From the NCBI GenBank assembly GCA_020725555.1, contig DYEU01000021.1, positions 1-64,000 of the forward strand: DNA of 64,000 nt, given 5' to 3'. The notes below the pieces were generated by a model. That model was not told where the DNA came from and ran no database searches. It saw only the letters and a list, made by a program, of their open reading frames with translations. This DNA comes from Desulfatibacillum sp. GTDB lineage: Bacteria; Desulfobacterota; Desulfobacteria; Desulfobacterales; SpSt-501. How positions within the stretch are numbered: position 1 is the first letter of the stretch; each line of letters begins with the position of its first letter. Both the position numbers and the translations under genes were made by a program. Positions 21,714 through 30,429 of this stretch are shown piece by piece.

Positions 21714-24700
21714 TCAGGCGGCCTGGGACTCGGGCCGCCGCAGGCTCACCGAGACCACGGAGGAGACCCCCTTCTGTTCCATCGTGATCCCGAAGAGCAT
21801 GTCGGCGAACTCCATGGAGCGCTTGTTGTGGGTGATCATCAGGATTTGCGAGCTCTCGCCGATGTGGGCGAGGAGGTCGTTGAAGCGGTGCACGTTCGAC
21901 TCGTCGAGGGGCGCGTCGATCTCGTCGAGCAGGCAGAAGGCGGTCGGCCGGATGAGAAAGATCGCGAAGAGAAAGGCGATCGCCGCGAGGGCCTTTTCCC
22001 CGCCCGAGAGCAGGCTCATGCGCGTGAGCTTCTTGCCCGGGGGGTGGATCATGTACTCGACCCCGGTCTCCAGCGGGTCGTCGGGCCGGGTGAGCACGAG
22101 CTCGGCCGAGCCTCCGTTGAAGAGGCGCGGGAAGACTTCCTTGAGCTTCTCGTTGATGGCGGCGAAGGTGGCAAGGAAACGTTCCTGGGAGACGGTGTTG
22201 ATCTTGCGGATCACGCGGTGGAGATCGTCCATCGCCTTTTCGAGGTCCGCCTTCTGGGTCTTCAGGAACTCGTGGCGCTCGGAGAGCTCCTGGAACTCGC
22301 GGATCGCTCCGAGGTTCACCTCGCCGATGCGCGAAAGCTGCGCCTGCAGGCGCGAGAGCTCCGCCTCAAGGGCTTCCTCGCCCGGGGCGGGCTGGGGGGC
22401 CGGCTCGAGGGCGGCGCGCAGCTCGGCGAAGGGCGTCCGGTAGCGGTCCTCGATCTGGGCCGCGAGATGCTCGCGCTTGAGGCGGCGCTCGGCCTGCTCG
22501 AGCTCAAGGAGACGCAGGCGCTCGAGGGTCTTTTCGCGCTGCTCCTTCAACCCGGCGATCGCCGCGTCGCTCTCCCGCAGCCGCTCGTCGATCGCCGCGT
22601 AGTCCCGCTCCTCGCGGGCGATGTCGGCCTCCAGGGCCCGGATCTCGGCGTAGCGCGCCTGCAGGCCCTCCTCGAGCGCGGCGATTTCCGCCCGCAGGGT
22701 TTCGCGGCGCTGCACCCGGCGCTCGATTTCGGCCGCGAGCTCCGCAAGCCGCCGCCGGCCGTCGGCCTGGAACTCGCCCAGCCGCCGGATGCCGGTCTCG
22801 TGGTTTTCGAGCCGGGCCTGGAGGGCCGAGCGCTCCATCTGGGTCTGCACCCGGGCCTGCCCGCACTGCTGCCGGCGTTCGCCGAGCGCGGCGAGTTCGT
22901 TCGCCGCCGCGGCGGCCGCCTCGCGGGCGGCGGCGATCGCGGCGGTGAGCTCGGAGAGCGCCCGGTCGGCGCGGTGGATTTCGTCGTCGAGATCGCCCGC
23001 TTCGCCCGAGAGCTGTTCCTGCTCCAGGCGGACCACCTCGAGCCTGCGGCGCAGGCCTTTCAGGTCCTCGCTCGCCTTGTACTGGGCCTTCTCGGCCTCG
23101 ATCTCCTGCTCGCGGGCCGCTTGCTTTTCCTCGATGCGCCGCTGGAGGTCGCCGTCGAGAAGCCGGACCTCGCCCTCGAGGGCTTTCAGGCGCCGGCGGT
23201 GCCCCTCGAGGGTCTCGTCGAGCGCCCGGCCTTGGCGCTCGAGATCGCGCAGCTCCTGTTTTTTGGCGAGGATGCCGCCGGAGCGGTCGTGGCTGCCCCC
23301 GATCAGGAAGCCGCGCGGGGAGACGAGATCCCCCTGCGGGGTGACGAAGGTGAGCACCCGGCCGTTCGCGTTGAAGCGGGCGACGGCCTCGGCGAGCGTG
23401 TCGACCAGGACCACGTTTCCGAGCAGCGCGCGCACGATCGCCTCGAAGCCCGGCTTGACCCGCACCCGCCGCAGCAGGAGCCCCTCGGGCTCCTCCGCGC
23501 CGGAGGGCGAGGTCTCGTGCAGGGCGCCCACGGGGATGAAGCCGCAGCGGCCGGCGTGGTCGCGGTGCAGCCGGTCGATCGCCTCGAGCGCCTCCGGCTG
23601 GCCCTCGATCAGGATGAACTGGAGCGACTCCCCGAGGGCGGCCTCGACGGCGAGCGTGAGCGACTCCTCGGGCTCGAGCAGGTCGGCGACCAGTCCGATC
23701 ACCCCGCCCGCCGGGGCCTCCCCCGCGGCCCCCTCGGCGCGGGCGGACTTCGCCCGCTTCATGACCGCCCGCACCCCGTCGCGGTACCACTCGAAGGACT
23801 CCTCCATCTTCTTGAGCGCCCCGAGCTTCGAGCGCAACCCGTTGCGCTCGAACTCGAGCGCCTGGACCTGCTTGACGAGGGCCCCGAGCTCGCGCGATTT
23901 CGCCTCCAGCCGGCCGCGCAGCTCGGCGACCGCGGCGCCGAGGTCGGCGATCGCCCGGCGGGCCGCCTCCAGGCGGGCCGTCGCGCGCCGCTCGCGCTCC
24001 TCGGCCTCGGCGAGCTCGGCGCGGATGCGGGTTTCCTCCTCCTCGGCGCGCTGCTGGCGCCGCTTGAGGCTCTCGCGGTTCTGGGAGGCGCTCTGGTGGA
24101 GGTTTCTCAGCCGCGCCTCGCGGTTCATGAGCTCGAGATGCTCACGCCGCAGGGCTTCCACCCGCTCGCTCTTTTCGGCGACTTCGCGGGAAAGCGCCTC
24201 CTCCTGGCCGCGCTGTTCCTCCAGGCGCGCCCGGACGGCCTCGAGCTCCCGCCTCAGGCCCTCGCCCAGCGCCGCCTCGCGCTCGATTTCGCCCTCGAGC
24301 TTGCGGTCCTTTTCGGCGAGCTCCGCGCGCGCGCTTTCGAGTTCGCGGATCTCCCGGCCGAGGCGGTCCAGCTCCTCGCGGCGGTGCTTGCGGTCGGCTT
24401 CCATCCGGTCGACGCCGCGCTGCAGGGTGAAGCGCTTTTCCTTGCGCTCGCCGATCGCCTGGTTCTTGCGCAGGCGCTCGAACTGGATCTCCTCGACGGC
24501 GGCGTCGAGCCGCTTGAGCTCGGCGGCCTGGGCGAGATCGGCGTCCCGCAGCTCGTTGAGCAGCCGCTCGGCGTCCGCCATCCGGGCCGAGAGCTCGTCG
24601 GTGCGCAGGGCGGCCAGTTGCACGTCCAGGCTGCGGATGCGGGCCTGGGTGCGGTTGTAGAGCTCGGCCTTGCGGGCCTGGCGCTTGAGGCTCGCCATCT

Positions 24701-25310
24701 GGCGCTCGATTTCGAGCACGATGTCGGCCACGCGGAGCAGGTTCTGGCGCGTGGCCTCGATCTTGCGCAGGGCCTCGGCCTTGTGCTGCTTGTAGCGCGT
24801 GGTGCCGGCGGCCTCCTCGATGAACACGCGGCGCTCCTCGGGGCCGGCCTCGGCGAAGGCGCCGATGTTGCCCTGCTGGATCACGGAATAGGAGCGTGTG
24901 CCGACCCCGCTGCCGAGGAAGAGGTTGTGGATGTCCTTCAAGCGGCAGGGCCGGCGGTTGATCAGGTAGGCGCTCTCGCCGGAGCGGTAGAGCCGGCGGG
25001 TGACCTCGATTTCGGTGAACTCCTTCAGCTCTTCGGGGACGCTGCCGTTGTCGTTGAGCAGGGTGAGGGTCACCTCGGCCATGCCGAGCGGCGGCCGGCC
25101 GTTGGAGCCCGCGAAAATCACATCCTCCATCGCCTTGCCGCGGAGCTGCTTGACGCTCTGCTCGCCCATCACCCAGCGGATGGCGTCGACCAGGTTGCTC
25201 TTGCCGCAGCCGTTGGGGCCGACGATGGCCGTAACACCCGGCGGGAACTCGATCGTCACCCGGTCGCAGAAGGATTTGAAACCACAGATTTCGAGTTTTT
25301 TCAGTTTCAT
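21714..25310 (-). CDS. smc: Chromosome segregation protein SMC
   Basis: A 1198-residue SMC with Walker A GPNGCGKSN (residues 31-39), two long coiled coils, a hinge near 510-650 (VIGLVADLLEP...GFIPVGAL), ABC signature LLSGGEKAL near 1100 and Walker B FCLLDEIDAPLD near 1127. It condenses and segregates the chromosome with ScpAB, which are not in this window. The start at 25310 matches the family N terminus MKLKKLEICGFKSF; the in-frame upstream extension to 25637 is non-homologous. A promoter is visible at 25372-25400. Confidence 0.97.
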   Translation of the reverse strand: MKLKKLEICGFKSFCDRVTIEFPPGVTAIVGPNGCGKSNLVDAIRWVMGEQSVKQLRGKAMEDVIFAGSNGRPPLGMAEVTLTLLNDNGSVPEELKEFTEIEVTRRLYRSGESAYLINRRPCRLKDIHNLFLGSGVGTRSYSVIQQGNIGAFAEAGPEERRVFIEEAAGTTRYKQHKAEALRKIEATRQNLLRVADIVLEIERQMASLKRQARKAELYNRTQARIRSLDVQLAALRTDELSARMADAERLLNELRDADLAQAAELKRLDAAVEEIQFERLRKNQAIGERKEKRFTLQRGVDRMEADRKHRREELDRLGREIRELESARAELAEKDRKLEGEIEREAALGEGLRRELEAVRARLEEQRGQEEALSREVAEKSERVEALRREHLELMNREARLRNLHQSASQNRESLKRRQQRAEEEETRIRAELAEAEERERRATARLEAARRAIADLGAAVAELRGRLEAKSRELGALVKQVQALEFERNGLRSKLGALKKMEESFEWYRDGVRAVMKRAKSARAEGAAGEAPAGGVIGLVADLLEPEESLTLAVEAALGESLQFILIEGQPEALEAIDRLHRDHAGRCGFIPVGALHETSPSGAEEPEGLLLRRVRVKPGFEAIVRALLGNVVLVDTLAEAVARFNANGRVLTFVTPQGDLVSPRGFLIGGSHDRSGGILAKKQELRDLERQGRALDETLEGHRRRLKALEGEVRLLDGDLQRRIEEKQAAREQEIEAEKAQYKASEDLKGLRRRLEVVRLEQEQLSGEAGDLDDEIHRADRALSELTAAIAAAREAAAAAANELAALGERRQQCGQARVQTQMERSALQARLENHETGIRRLGEFQADGRRRLAELAAEIERRVQRRETLRAEIAALEEGLQARYAEIRALEADIAREERDYAAIDERLRESDAAIAGLKEQREKTLERLRLLELEQAERRLKREHLAAQIEDRYRTPFAELRAALEPAPQPAPGEEALEAELSRLQAQLSRIGEVNLGAIREFQELSERHEFLKTQKADLEKAMDDLHRVIRKINTVSQERFLATFAAINEKLKEVFPRLFNGGSAELVLTRPDDPLETGVEYMIHPPGKKLTRMSLLSGGEKALAAIAFLFAIFLIRPTAFCLLDEIDAPLDESNVHRFNDLLAHIGESSQILMITHNKRSMEFADMLFGITMEQKGVSSVVSVSLRRPESQAA

Positions 25311-25371
25311 GCAGGGTATCTCCCCTTCATCCGGCCTTCCGTGCGGAGAAGCTCCGCCGCGAATGAGGCCG

Positions 25372-25400
25372 ATCCTACCAGGAGGGGGCGTGGCTGTAAA
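25372..25400 (-). promoter_or_regulatory. Sigma-70-type promoter for smc-ftsY
   Basis: Minus strand TTTACA (25400-25395), 17-bp spacer, TAGGAT (25377-25372), about 62 bases upstream of the smc start. Confidence 0.65.
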
Positions 25401-25642
25401 GCGAAAACACAACCGGAGGGGGGCGAAAAAACGCCGGATACAAGATATGGGGCTGAAATCCGCCCTTTTGTCGTTTCGGTCCCGGCGGGGGGGACGCGGC
25501 TTTCGCGCCTGAACCCCCGCGGCCCCGGGGGCAAGGGTCCTGAATTCTTTGGGGTGGGCGTGACCGGCGTCTCCCCCGCCATGGGCGCTCGCGGGATGCC
25601 GGGGCGTGAGTCTCCCCTTGCCGGCCGGGCCGGCCAAGGCGC
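25401..25642. other. Intergenic region between divergent smc and pfp promoters
   Basis: No gene is seen here. Short frames are open on both strands because the GC content is high, but none has a ribosome binding site or recognisable protein. It contains short GC-rich palindromic patches (for example GCCGGCCGGGCCGGC near 25619-25633). Confidence 0.6.
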
Positions 25643-25672
25643 TTGACTTCCCGCAGAGGCTCCCGCTATGTA
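25643..25672 (+). promoter_or_regulatory. Sigma-70-type promoter for pfp
   Basis: TTGACT (25643-25648), 18-bp spacer, TATGTA (25667-25672), about 55 bases upstream of the pfp start. Confidence 0.7.
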
Positions 25673-25726
25673 CATTTTGTTTCCTCCACGAGCAACCCCC
25701 CGGATCCGGCGGAAAGGATGGCGGAC

Positions 25727-27814
25727 ATGACCGAAACCCCCGCTGCGAGCGAGCATCTCCTTTCCCACCCCACCGTGCGCGCCGTCCTCGAGGACGAAAG
25801 CCGCGAGCTTCGGGAGCGGAGGGCCTTTCGGCCCCCCGTCTGCCGGGTCTTTTCCTCGGCCTACACGGTCCTTGAGCCCACCGATCGCTTCCGCTTCACG
25901 ATCGACCGCGAGGCGCGGGCCAAGCTGCCGAACATCATCGGCAACCGCGTGCAGATCGTCCGCGCCGCCGAGCGGCTCGACCCGGAGGCCGAGGCGCGCT
26001 GGCGCGCGCCGCGGCGCGTGGGCATCGTCTTCTCGGGCGGCCCGGCCCCCGGCGGGCACAACGTGATCGCCGGGCTCTTCGACGCCATGCGGCGGGCGAA
26101 CCCCGCAAACCGCCTCTTCGGCTTTCTCGTCGGACCCGACGGGGTCGTGGAAAACGAGGCCGTCGAGATCACCGCCGAGCTCGTCGACCGCTACCGCAAC
26201 CTCGGCGGCTTCACGATGATCAAGACCGGCCGCGCCAAGATCGACACCCGCCAGAAGGTCGAGCTGTCGCGGAAGACCTGCCGGGAACTCGGGCTCAACG
26301 CCCTCGTCATCGTCGGCGGGGATGACTCCAACACCAACGCCGCCTTTCTCGCCCAGGAGCTCTACGCCGACGGCATCCAGGTGATCGGCGTGCCCAAGAC
26401 GATCGACGGCGACATCCAGGTGCGCGACGACGCGGGCAACGTCCTGTGCGCCGTCTCCTTCGGTTTCCACACGGCGGCGCGCGCCTTCGCCGGTGCGATC
26501 GCCGGGCTCTGCAACGACGCGAGCTCCGACATCAAGTACTACCACGTCTGCAAAGTGATGGGCCGCGTCGCCAGCCACCTCGCCCTCGAGGTCGCCCTCC
26601 AGGCCCACCCCAACCTCACGATCATCGGCGAAGACCTCGTGGACTTCGTGGACGAGGAGCGGCTGGAAAAGTCGCGCGCCGAGCATTCAACCGACTACAC
26701 CGCCTACGGCATGACGCTGCGGCATCTCTCGCGCCTGATCTGCGAGGCGATCGTGCGGCGGGCGGCGGTGGGCAAGAACTACGGCGTCATCGTGATCCCG
26801 GAGGGGGTGCTCGAGTTCATCAACGAGGTCGAGGTGTTCATCATGAAGCTGAACACCATCATCGCCGACTACAACCGCACCCACGACCGCGAGTTCCACC
26901 TCGCCTTCCCCCTCCTCGAGGACAAGCTCGAGTACCTGCACCGCCTCGCCCAGCGCTCGCGCGAGGATCCCTCCTACCGCCTCTGGAACACGCGCGACGA
27001 GGACCTCTTCAACGATCTGCCGGAGTTCTTCCAGGAGGGGCTGCTCACCGAGCGCGACAGCCACGGCAATTTCCAGTTTTCCCAGATCCAGACCGAAAAG
27101 GTGCTGATGGGGCTGGTCCACGACTACCTGAACATCCTCAAGGAGAAGGGCCGCTACAAGCTCGGCATCCCGCGGGAGTACTTCCGCAAGACGCTGGCCA
27201 AGGCCGGGCTCGACCCCGACCAGTACGGGCCGGCGCTCTTCGAGAACTACCCCGCGGGCGACTACCTCCTCACCCGTTCCGCGATCATCTCCGCCAAGAC
27301 CCTGCGCGCGGAGCTCGAAAAGAGCGGCCTGCTCGATCCGGGCGGGAGCATCCCGGCCGCCGTCGAGAAGATCTACAAAAAGACCGTCCCCAACTTCAAA
27401 ACCCAGGAGCATTTCTACGGCTACGACGGCCGCGGCCATGACCCGACGCGCTTCGACTGCACCTACACCTACAACCTGGGGCTCACCGTCTTCAGCCTGA
27501 TCGCCCACGGGGCGACGGGCCAGATGGCCGCGATCCGCAACCTCGAGCACGAGTTCGCGCGCTGGGAGCCGATCGGCATCCCGATCGCCCCGCTCATGCA
27601 CCTCGAGGAGAGGAAAGGGCGGCTCGAGCTCGTGCTGGAGAAGGCCCTCGTGGACGTGGAGTCCCCGGCGATGAGGATCTTCAAGGCCCGGCAGGCAAGC
27701 TGGCTCGCGGCGGACTCCGAGGAGGAGCACTACCGCCGGCCCGGCCCCATCCACCTCGGAAGCGAAACCGACGAGGATCGGCCGCTCACCCTGATGCTGA
27801 ACGCGCTGCGTTGA
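25727..27814 (+). CDS. pfp: Pyrophosphate-dependent 6-phosphofructokinase (long form)
   Basis: A 695-residue phosphofructokinase. The PPi-type signatures are GGPAPGGHNVIAG, VGGDDSNTNA (Asp where ATP enzymes have Gly) and PKTIDGD (Lys favouring PPi). The length fits the large PFP class of plants, spirochaetes and some Desulfobacterota rather than the 320-residue ATP enzyme. It interconverts fructose 6-phosphate and fructose 1,6-bisphosphate using PPi, a reversible step useful in an energy-limited anaerobe. The start at 25727 is chosen because GGAAAGG lies nine bases upstream; ATG 25718 is too close to it. Confidence 0.93.
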   Translation: MTETPAASEHLLSHPTVRAVLEDESRELRERRAFRPPVCRVFSSAYTVLEPTDRFRFTIDREARAKLPNIIGNRVQIVRAAERLDPEAEARWRAPRRVGIVFSGGPAPGGHNVIAGLFDAMRRANPANRLFGFLVGPDGVVENEAVEITAELVDRYRNLGGFTMIKTGRAKIDTRQKVELSRKTCRELGLNALVIVGGDDSNTNAAFLAQELYADGIQVIGVPKTIDGDIQVRDDAGNVLCAVSFGFHTAARAFAGAIAGLCNDASSDIKYYHVCKVMGRVASHLALEVALQAHPNLTIIGEDLVDFVDEERLEKSRAEHSTDYTAYGMTLRHLSRLICEAIVRRAAVGKNYGVIVIPEGVLEFINEVEVFIMKLNTIIADYNRTHDREFHLAFPLLEDKLEYLHRLAQRSREDPSYRLWNTRDEDLFNDLPEFFQEGLLTERDSHGNFQFSQIQTEKVLMGLVHDYLNILKEKGRYKLGIPREYFRKTLAKAGLDPDQYGPALFENYPAGDYLLTRSAIISAKTLRAELEKSGLLDPGGSIPAAVEKIYKKTVPNFKTQEHFYGYDGRGHDPTRFDCTYTYNLGLTVFSLIAHGATGQMAAIRNLEHEFARWEPIGIPIAPLMHLEERKGRLELVLEKALVDVESPAMRIFKARQASWLAADSEEEHYRRPGPIHLGSETDEDRPLTLMLNALR

Positions 27815-27838
27815 GGCCGCCCAAGGCGCCGGGCGGCC
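27815..27838. terminator. Hairpin between convergent genes
   Basis: GGCCGCCC (27815-27822) pairs perfectly with GGGCGGCC (27831-27838), directly after the pfp stop and before the stop of the minus-strand gene. There is no T tract, so activity is uncertain. Confidence 0.35.
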
Positions 27839-27846
27839 GCGGCCGG

Positions 27847-28143
27847 CTAGCGGAGCTCCCGCTCCAGGCGGTTCCGCTCGGCCTCGGTCAGAAAGCCCGC
27901 GTCGACCAGCACCTCCCCGATCCCCGCCGCCCGCAGCTCCGGGATCCGCAGCACGGACTCGGGTTTCTTCTGGTGCAGGCTGAAGAAGGTGTGCTTGAGG
28001 TTGGGCCGGGTTTTCTTGAGCAGGTAGACGCTGCGCACGATCGCCGCGTCCTTGCCGGCGAAGACGATGTGGTGGGTGAGAAAAAACCACCCCGCGGCGC
28101 AGGCGAGCGCGATGAGGACATACTGCTTGAGCCGCGAGCCCAT
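27847..28143 (-). CDS. Small single-pass membrane protein, unknown function
   Basis: A 98-residue protein. A membrane segment (about residues 8-29, VLIALACAAGWFFLTHHIVF) is followed by a basic region (KKTRPNLKHTF) and a C-terminal helical domain (IGEVLVDAGFLTEAERNRLERELR). The last part resembles the short helical repeats that cap GspE/MshEN-type N domains (VDAGFLTEA), suggesting a protein-interaction module. I do not recognise the family. Start ATG 28143. Confidence 0.65.
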   Translation of the reverse strand: MGSRLKQYVLIALACAAGWFFLTHHIVFAGKDAAIVRSVYLLKKTRPNLKHTFFSLHQKKPESVLRIPELRAAGIGEVLVDAGFLTEAERNRLERELR

Positions 28144-28153
28144 GGCGCCGGGG

Positions 28154-28182
28154 TTCCTTTCGCCGCACCCCTGTGATAGGAT
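28154..28182 (+). promoter_or_regulatory. Possible extended -10 promoter for the HD-GYP gene
   Basis: TGA-TAGGAT (28174-28182) forms an extended -10; the -35 region TTCCTT (28154-28159) is poor, spacer 17. About 60 bases upstream of the start. Confidence 0.35.
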
Positions 28183-28242
28183 GTCCCCATTTTACCAGGC
28201 CGGGTCCCGGGGGTCAAACGCCGGGGCCCGCGGGGGGCGCTG

Positions 28243-29598
28243 ATGGCAGGTTTCGCGCCCGGCCGGGCCCGCCGCCGGGGGCGGGCGGACTCGATGGTGC
28301 TGACGGCGCTTTTCCTCGCCGCGGCCTACTGGGGCCTCGAGGCCCTCCTCAACGTCTTTTCGCCCGGCGAGATCAGCTTCTACCGCGAGCTGTTCGGCCC
28401 GCGGGTGGGCGAGATGGGCATGCGCATCATCGCCGCCTGCCTCTTTCTCCTCTTCGGCTCCCACGTCCAGTACACGATCAACGAGCGCCGCCGCGCGGAG
28501 GAGGCCCTCCGGGCAAGCGAGGAGAAGTACCGCACCATCCTCGAGAGCATCGAGGAGGGCTACTACGAGGTCGATCTCCTCGGCCGCCTGCGCCTCGTCA
28601 ACGACTCCCTGCGGCGGCTGCTCGGCCGGCCGAGCGCGGCGCTCGTCGGCCTGCCGCTCGAGGAGGCCCTCGGGGAGGAGGCCGCCGCCGTGCTGGGAGA
28701 GGCCTTCGAGCGCTGCCGGCGGGAGAACCGGCCGGTCAAGGCCGTGGAGTGCCGCATGCGGGCGGGCGGCGAGGCGCTGATCGTGGAGGCCTCGGTGTCG
28801 CCGCTTCGCGGCCGGGACGGGGAAATCGCGGGCTTCCGCGGGATCCTGAGGGACCGGACCGAAACCCGAAGGCTCGAGATGGACCTCCTCGAATCCTACC
28901 GCAAGCTGCAGCAGGCGCGTGCGGCGACCATCCTCGGCCTGGCCAAACTCGCCGAGTACCGCGACGAGGGCACCGGGACCCACCTCGAGCGCATCCGCGA
29001 ATACGCGCGGGTCCTGGCCGAGGAGCTCTCGCGGCTGCCGCGCTACCGCGGCTACATCGACGCCCGCTACATCGAGGACATCTACCAGTCGGCCATCCTG
29101 CACGACATCGGCAAGGTGGGGATCCCGGACACGATCCTGCTCAAGCCCGGGGAGCTGACCGGCGAGGAGTTCGAGGCGATCCGCCGCCACACGGTGCTCG
29201 GCGCGGAGGCGATCGCGGCGATCCAGGAGGGCATCGAGGGGCGTTCGTTTCTGAACATCGGCCGCGAGATCGCCTTCTGCCACCACGAACGCTGGGACGG
29301 CTCCGGCTACCCGCGCGGCCTGAAGGGGGAGGCGATCCCGCTCTCCGCGCGCATCGTCGCCGTGGCCGACGTCTACGACGCCCTCACCACCCGGCGCTTC
29401 TACAAGGACGCCTTCTCCCACGAGAAGGCGCGGCGGATCATCGCTTCCCTGCGGGGAAAACACTTCGACCCCGAGGTGGTCGATGCCTTCCTGCGCACGG
29501 AGGAGCGCTTCGACCGCATCCGCCGCGAACGGCTTCGCGAGGAGGAGGCCGCCCGCGGCGTCCGCCCGCCCGGCGACCGCAGGGTTTCGGCGGGCTGA
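28243..29598 (+). CDS. Membrane PAS / HD-GYP cyclic-di-GMP phosphodiesterase
   Basis: A 451-residue protein with two membrane segments (about 18-38 and 62-80), a PAS domain (about 92-215, with RASEEKYRTILESIEEGYYEVD) and an HD-GYP domain (about 225-430). The catalytic HD pair is His287-Asp288 in HDIGKVGIPD; HHERWDGSGYP near 347 is the full GYP signature. Such proteins hydrolyse c-di-GMP, often in response to the PAS input. A PilZ-type c-di-GMP receptor is encoded at 51.6 kb. Start ATG 28243. Confidence 0.93.
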   Translation: MAGFAPGRARRRGRADSMVLTALFLAAAYWGLEALLNVFSPGEISFYRELFGPRVGEMGMRIIAACLFLLFGSHVQYTINERRRAEEALRASEEKYRTILESIEEGYYEVDLLGRLRLVNDSLRRLLGRPSAALVGLPLEEALGEEAAAVLGEAFERCRRENRPVKAVECRMRAGGEALIVEASVSPLRGRDGEIAGFRGILRDRTETRRLEMDLLESYRKLQQARAATILGLAKLAEYRDEGTGTHLERIREYARVLAEELSRLPRYRGYIDARYIEDIYQSAILHDIGKVGIPDTILLKPGELTGEEFEAIRRHTVLGAEAIAAIQEGIEGRSFLNIGREIAFCHHERWDGSGYPRGLKGEAIPLSARIVAVADVYDALTTRRFYKDAFSHEKARRIIASLRGKHFDPEVVDAFLRTEERFDRIRRERLREEEAARGVRPPGDRRVSAG

Positions 29599-29696
29599 AG
29601 CGTGCCGGGGAGGTCTCGCGGGGATCCCGCGACCCCCGCCGGCGTGCGGGAAAGAGGGGCTCGCGCGCCCAGCAGCGGGCGCACCTCCCGGAAGCC

Positions 29697-30335
29697 TCAC
29701 GAGGGCGGGGACACGGCCTCCCGCGGCGCTCCGGGTGCGCCGCTTTCCGTTTCTTGCGCGGGGAGGACCCGCAGGCGGTGTGTTTCCGCCGGGGGCAGTC
29801 CCCGCCACCAGGGACCCGCCCCGGAGGGCCTCCCGTCGAGCCGCACGGCGTCGCCCGCCGGGGCCCCGCCCGGGAAGCTTCGCTCGAGAAAGCCGCAAAG
29901 CGCCTCCCCCGGCACCCGGACCCCGGCCGCGAGCAGCCCCGGGCCGAGCTCGCGCGCGACGAGGTTGAAGAGCTTGAGGGTCGCGGCGGCGGTCCCCGCC
30001 CCGCCTTTTTCCCCCGGCGTCCCCTCCCAGGTGATGGAGTGCCGCATCGCGGCGTAGGCGCTGCCGCGGCGCAGCACCGCCCCGGCCAGACCGGGCAGGG
30101 CGGCCGAGAGGGCGATCGCGTCTCCGCCGCGGACGGCCGTGCGGGCGAGGTCGTCCACGGGATGGCCGTTCAGGAACACGGTCTGGACGCGGCGGGCGAG
30201 GTAGGCGGGGTCGATCCCGGCCGCCTGCGCGAGGAATTCCGCAACCGACGACCCGTCCGGCCCCTCGACGCGGATGCCCTCGCCGAGAAGCGGGAAAAAA
30301 AGCGAAGGCCGGCAAGCGGCCCATTCGATGTCCAT
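29697..30335 (-). CDS. MoaD/ThiS-like protein associated with AOR
   Basis: A 212-residue protein. Residues about 18-90 look like a beta-grasp MoaD/ThiS fold: an early strand (GIRVEGPDGSSVAEFL), a central VFLNGHPVDDL matching the V-NG segment of ThiS/MoaD, then GGDAIALSAALPG before an extension. MoaD normally ends in Gly-Gly; here the similar LPGLAG is internal and about 125 residues follow, ending in a low-complexity tail. It lies 95 bases downstream of the tungsten aldehyde oxidoreductase gene on the same strand. A role in cofactor supply or in scaffolding AOR is inference. Confidence 0.65.
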   Translation of the reverse strand: MDIEWAACRPSLFFPLLGEGIRVEGPDGSSVAEFLAQAAGIDPAYLARRVQTVFLNGHPVDDLARTAVRGGDAIALSAALPGLAGAVLRRGSAYAAMRHSITWEGTPGEKGGAGTAAATLKLFNLVARELGPGLLAAGVRVPGEALCGFLERSFPGGAPAGDAVRLDGRPSGAGPWWRGLPPAETHRLRVLPAQETESGAPGAPREAVSPPS

Positions 30336-30373
30336 GGGGGTGTTCCTCGGGGGAAGGACCCGGCGAGTGGCCT

Positions 30374-30406
30374 GCGGCGGGCGGCGTTTCCCCCGCCGCC
30401 CGCCGC
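30374..30406 (-). other. 13-bp perfect intercistronic hairpin between AOR and the MoaD-like gene
   Basis: GCGGCGGGCGGCG (30374-30386) pairs perfectly with 30394-30406, loop of seven. It lies just after the AOR stop. Lacking a T tract, it could stabilise the AOR transcript or partly uncouple downstream expression. Confidence 0.6.
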
Positions 30407-30429
30407 TTCCTTCGGGTTGCGGCGCGGTT

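Noticed and set aside
21231-25646. A 1471-residue open frame on the plus strand opposite smc
   Set aside because: It consists of Leu/Ala/Gly/Arg-rich repeats produced by reading the coiled-coil gene backwards. The real gene is smc.
25307-26686. A 459-residue minus-strand frame containing GETPVTPT-like text
   Set aside because: Opposite pfp and across the smc promoter region; no ribosome binding site or domain.
28192-30324. A 710-residue minus-strand frame opposite the HD-GYP gene
   Set aside because: The HD-GYP frame carries all catalytic motifs; the antisense frame has none.
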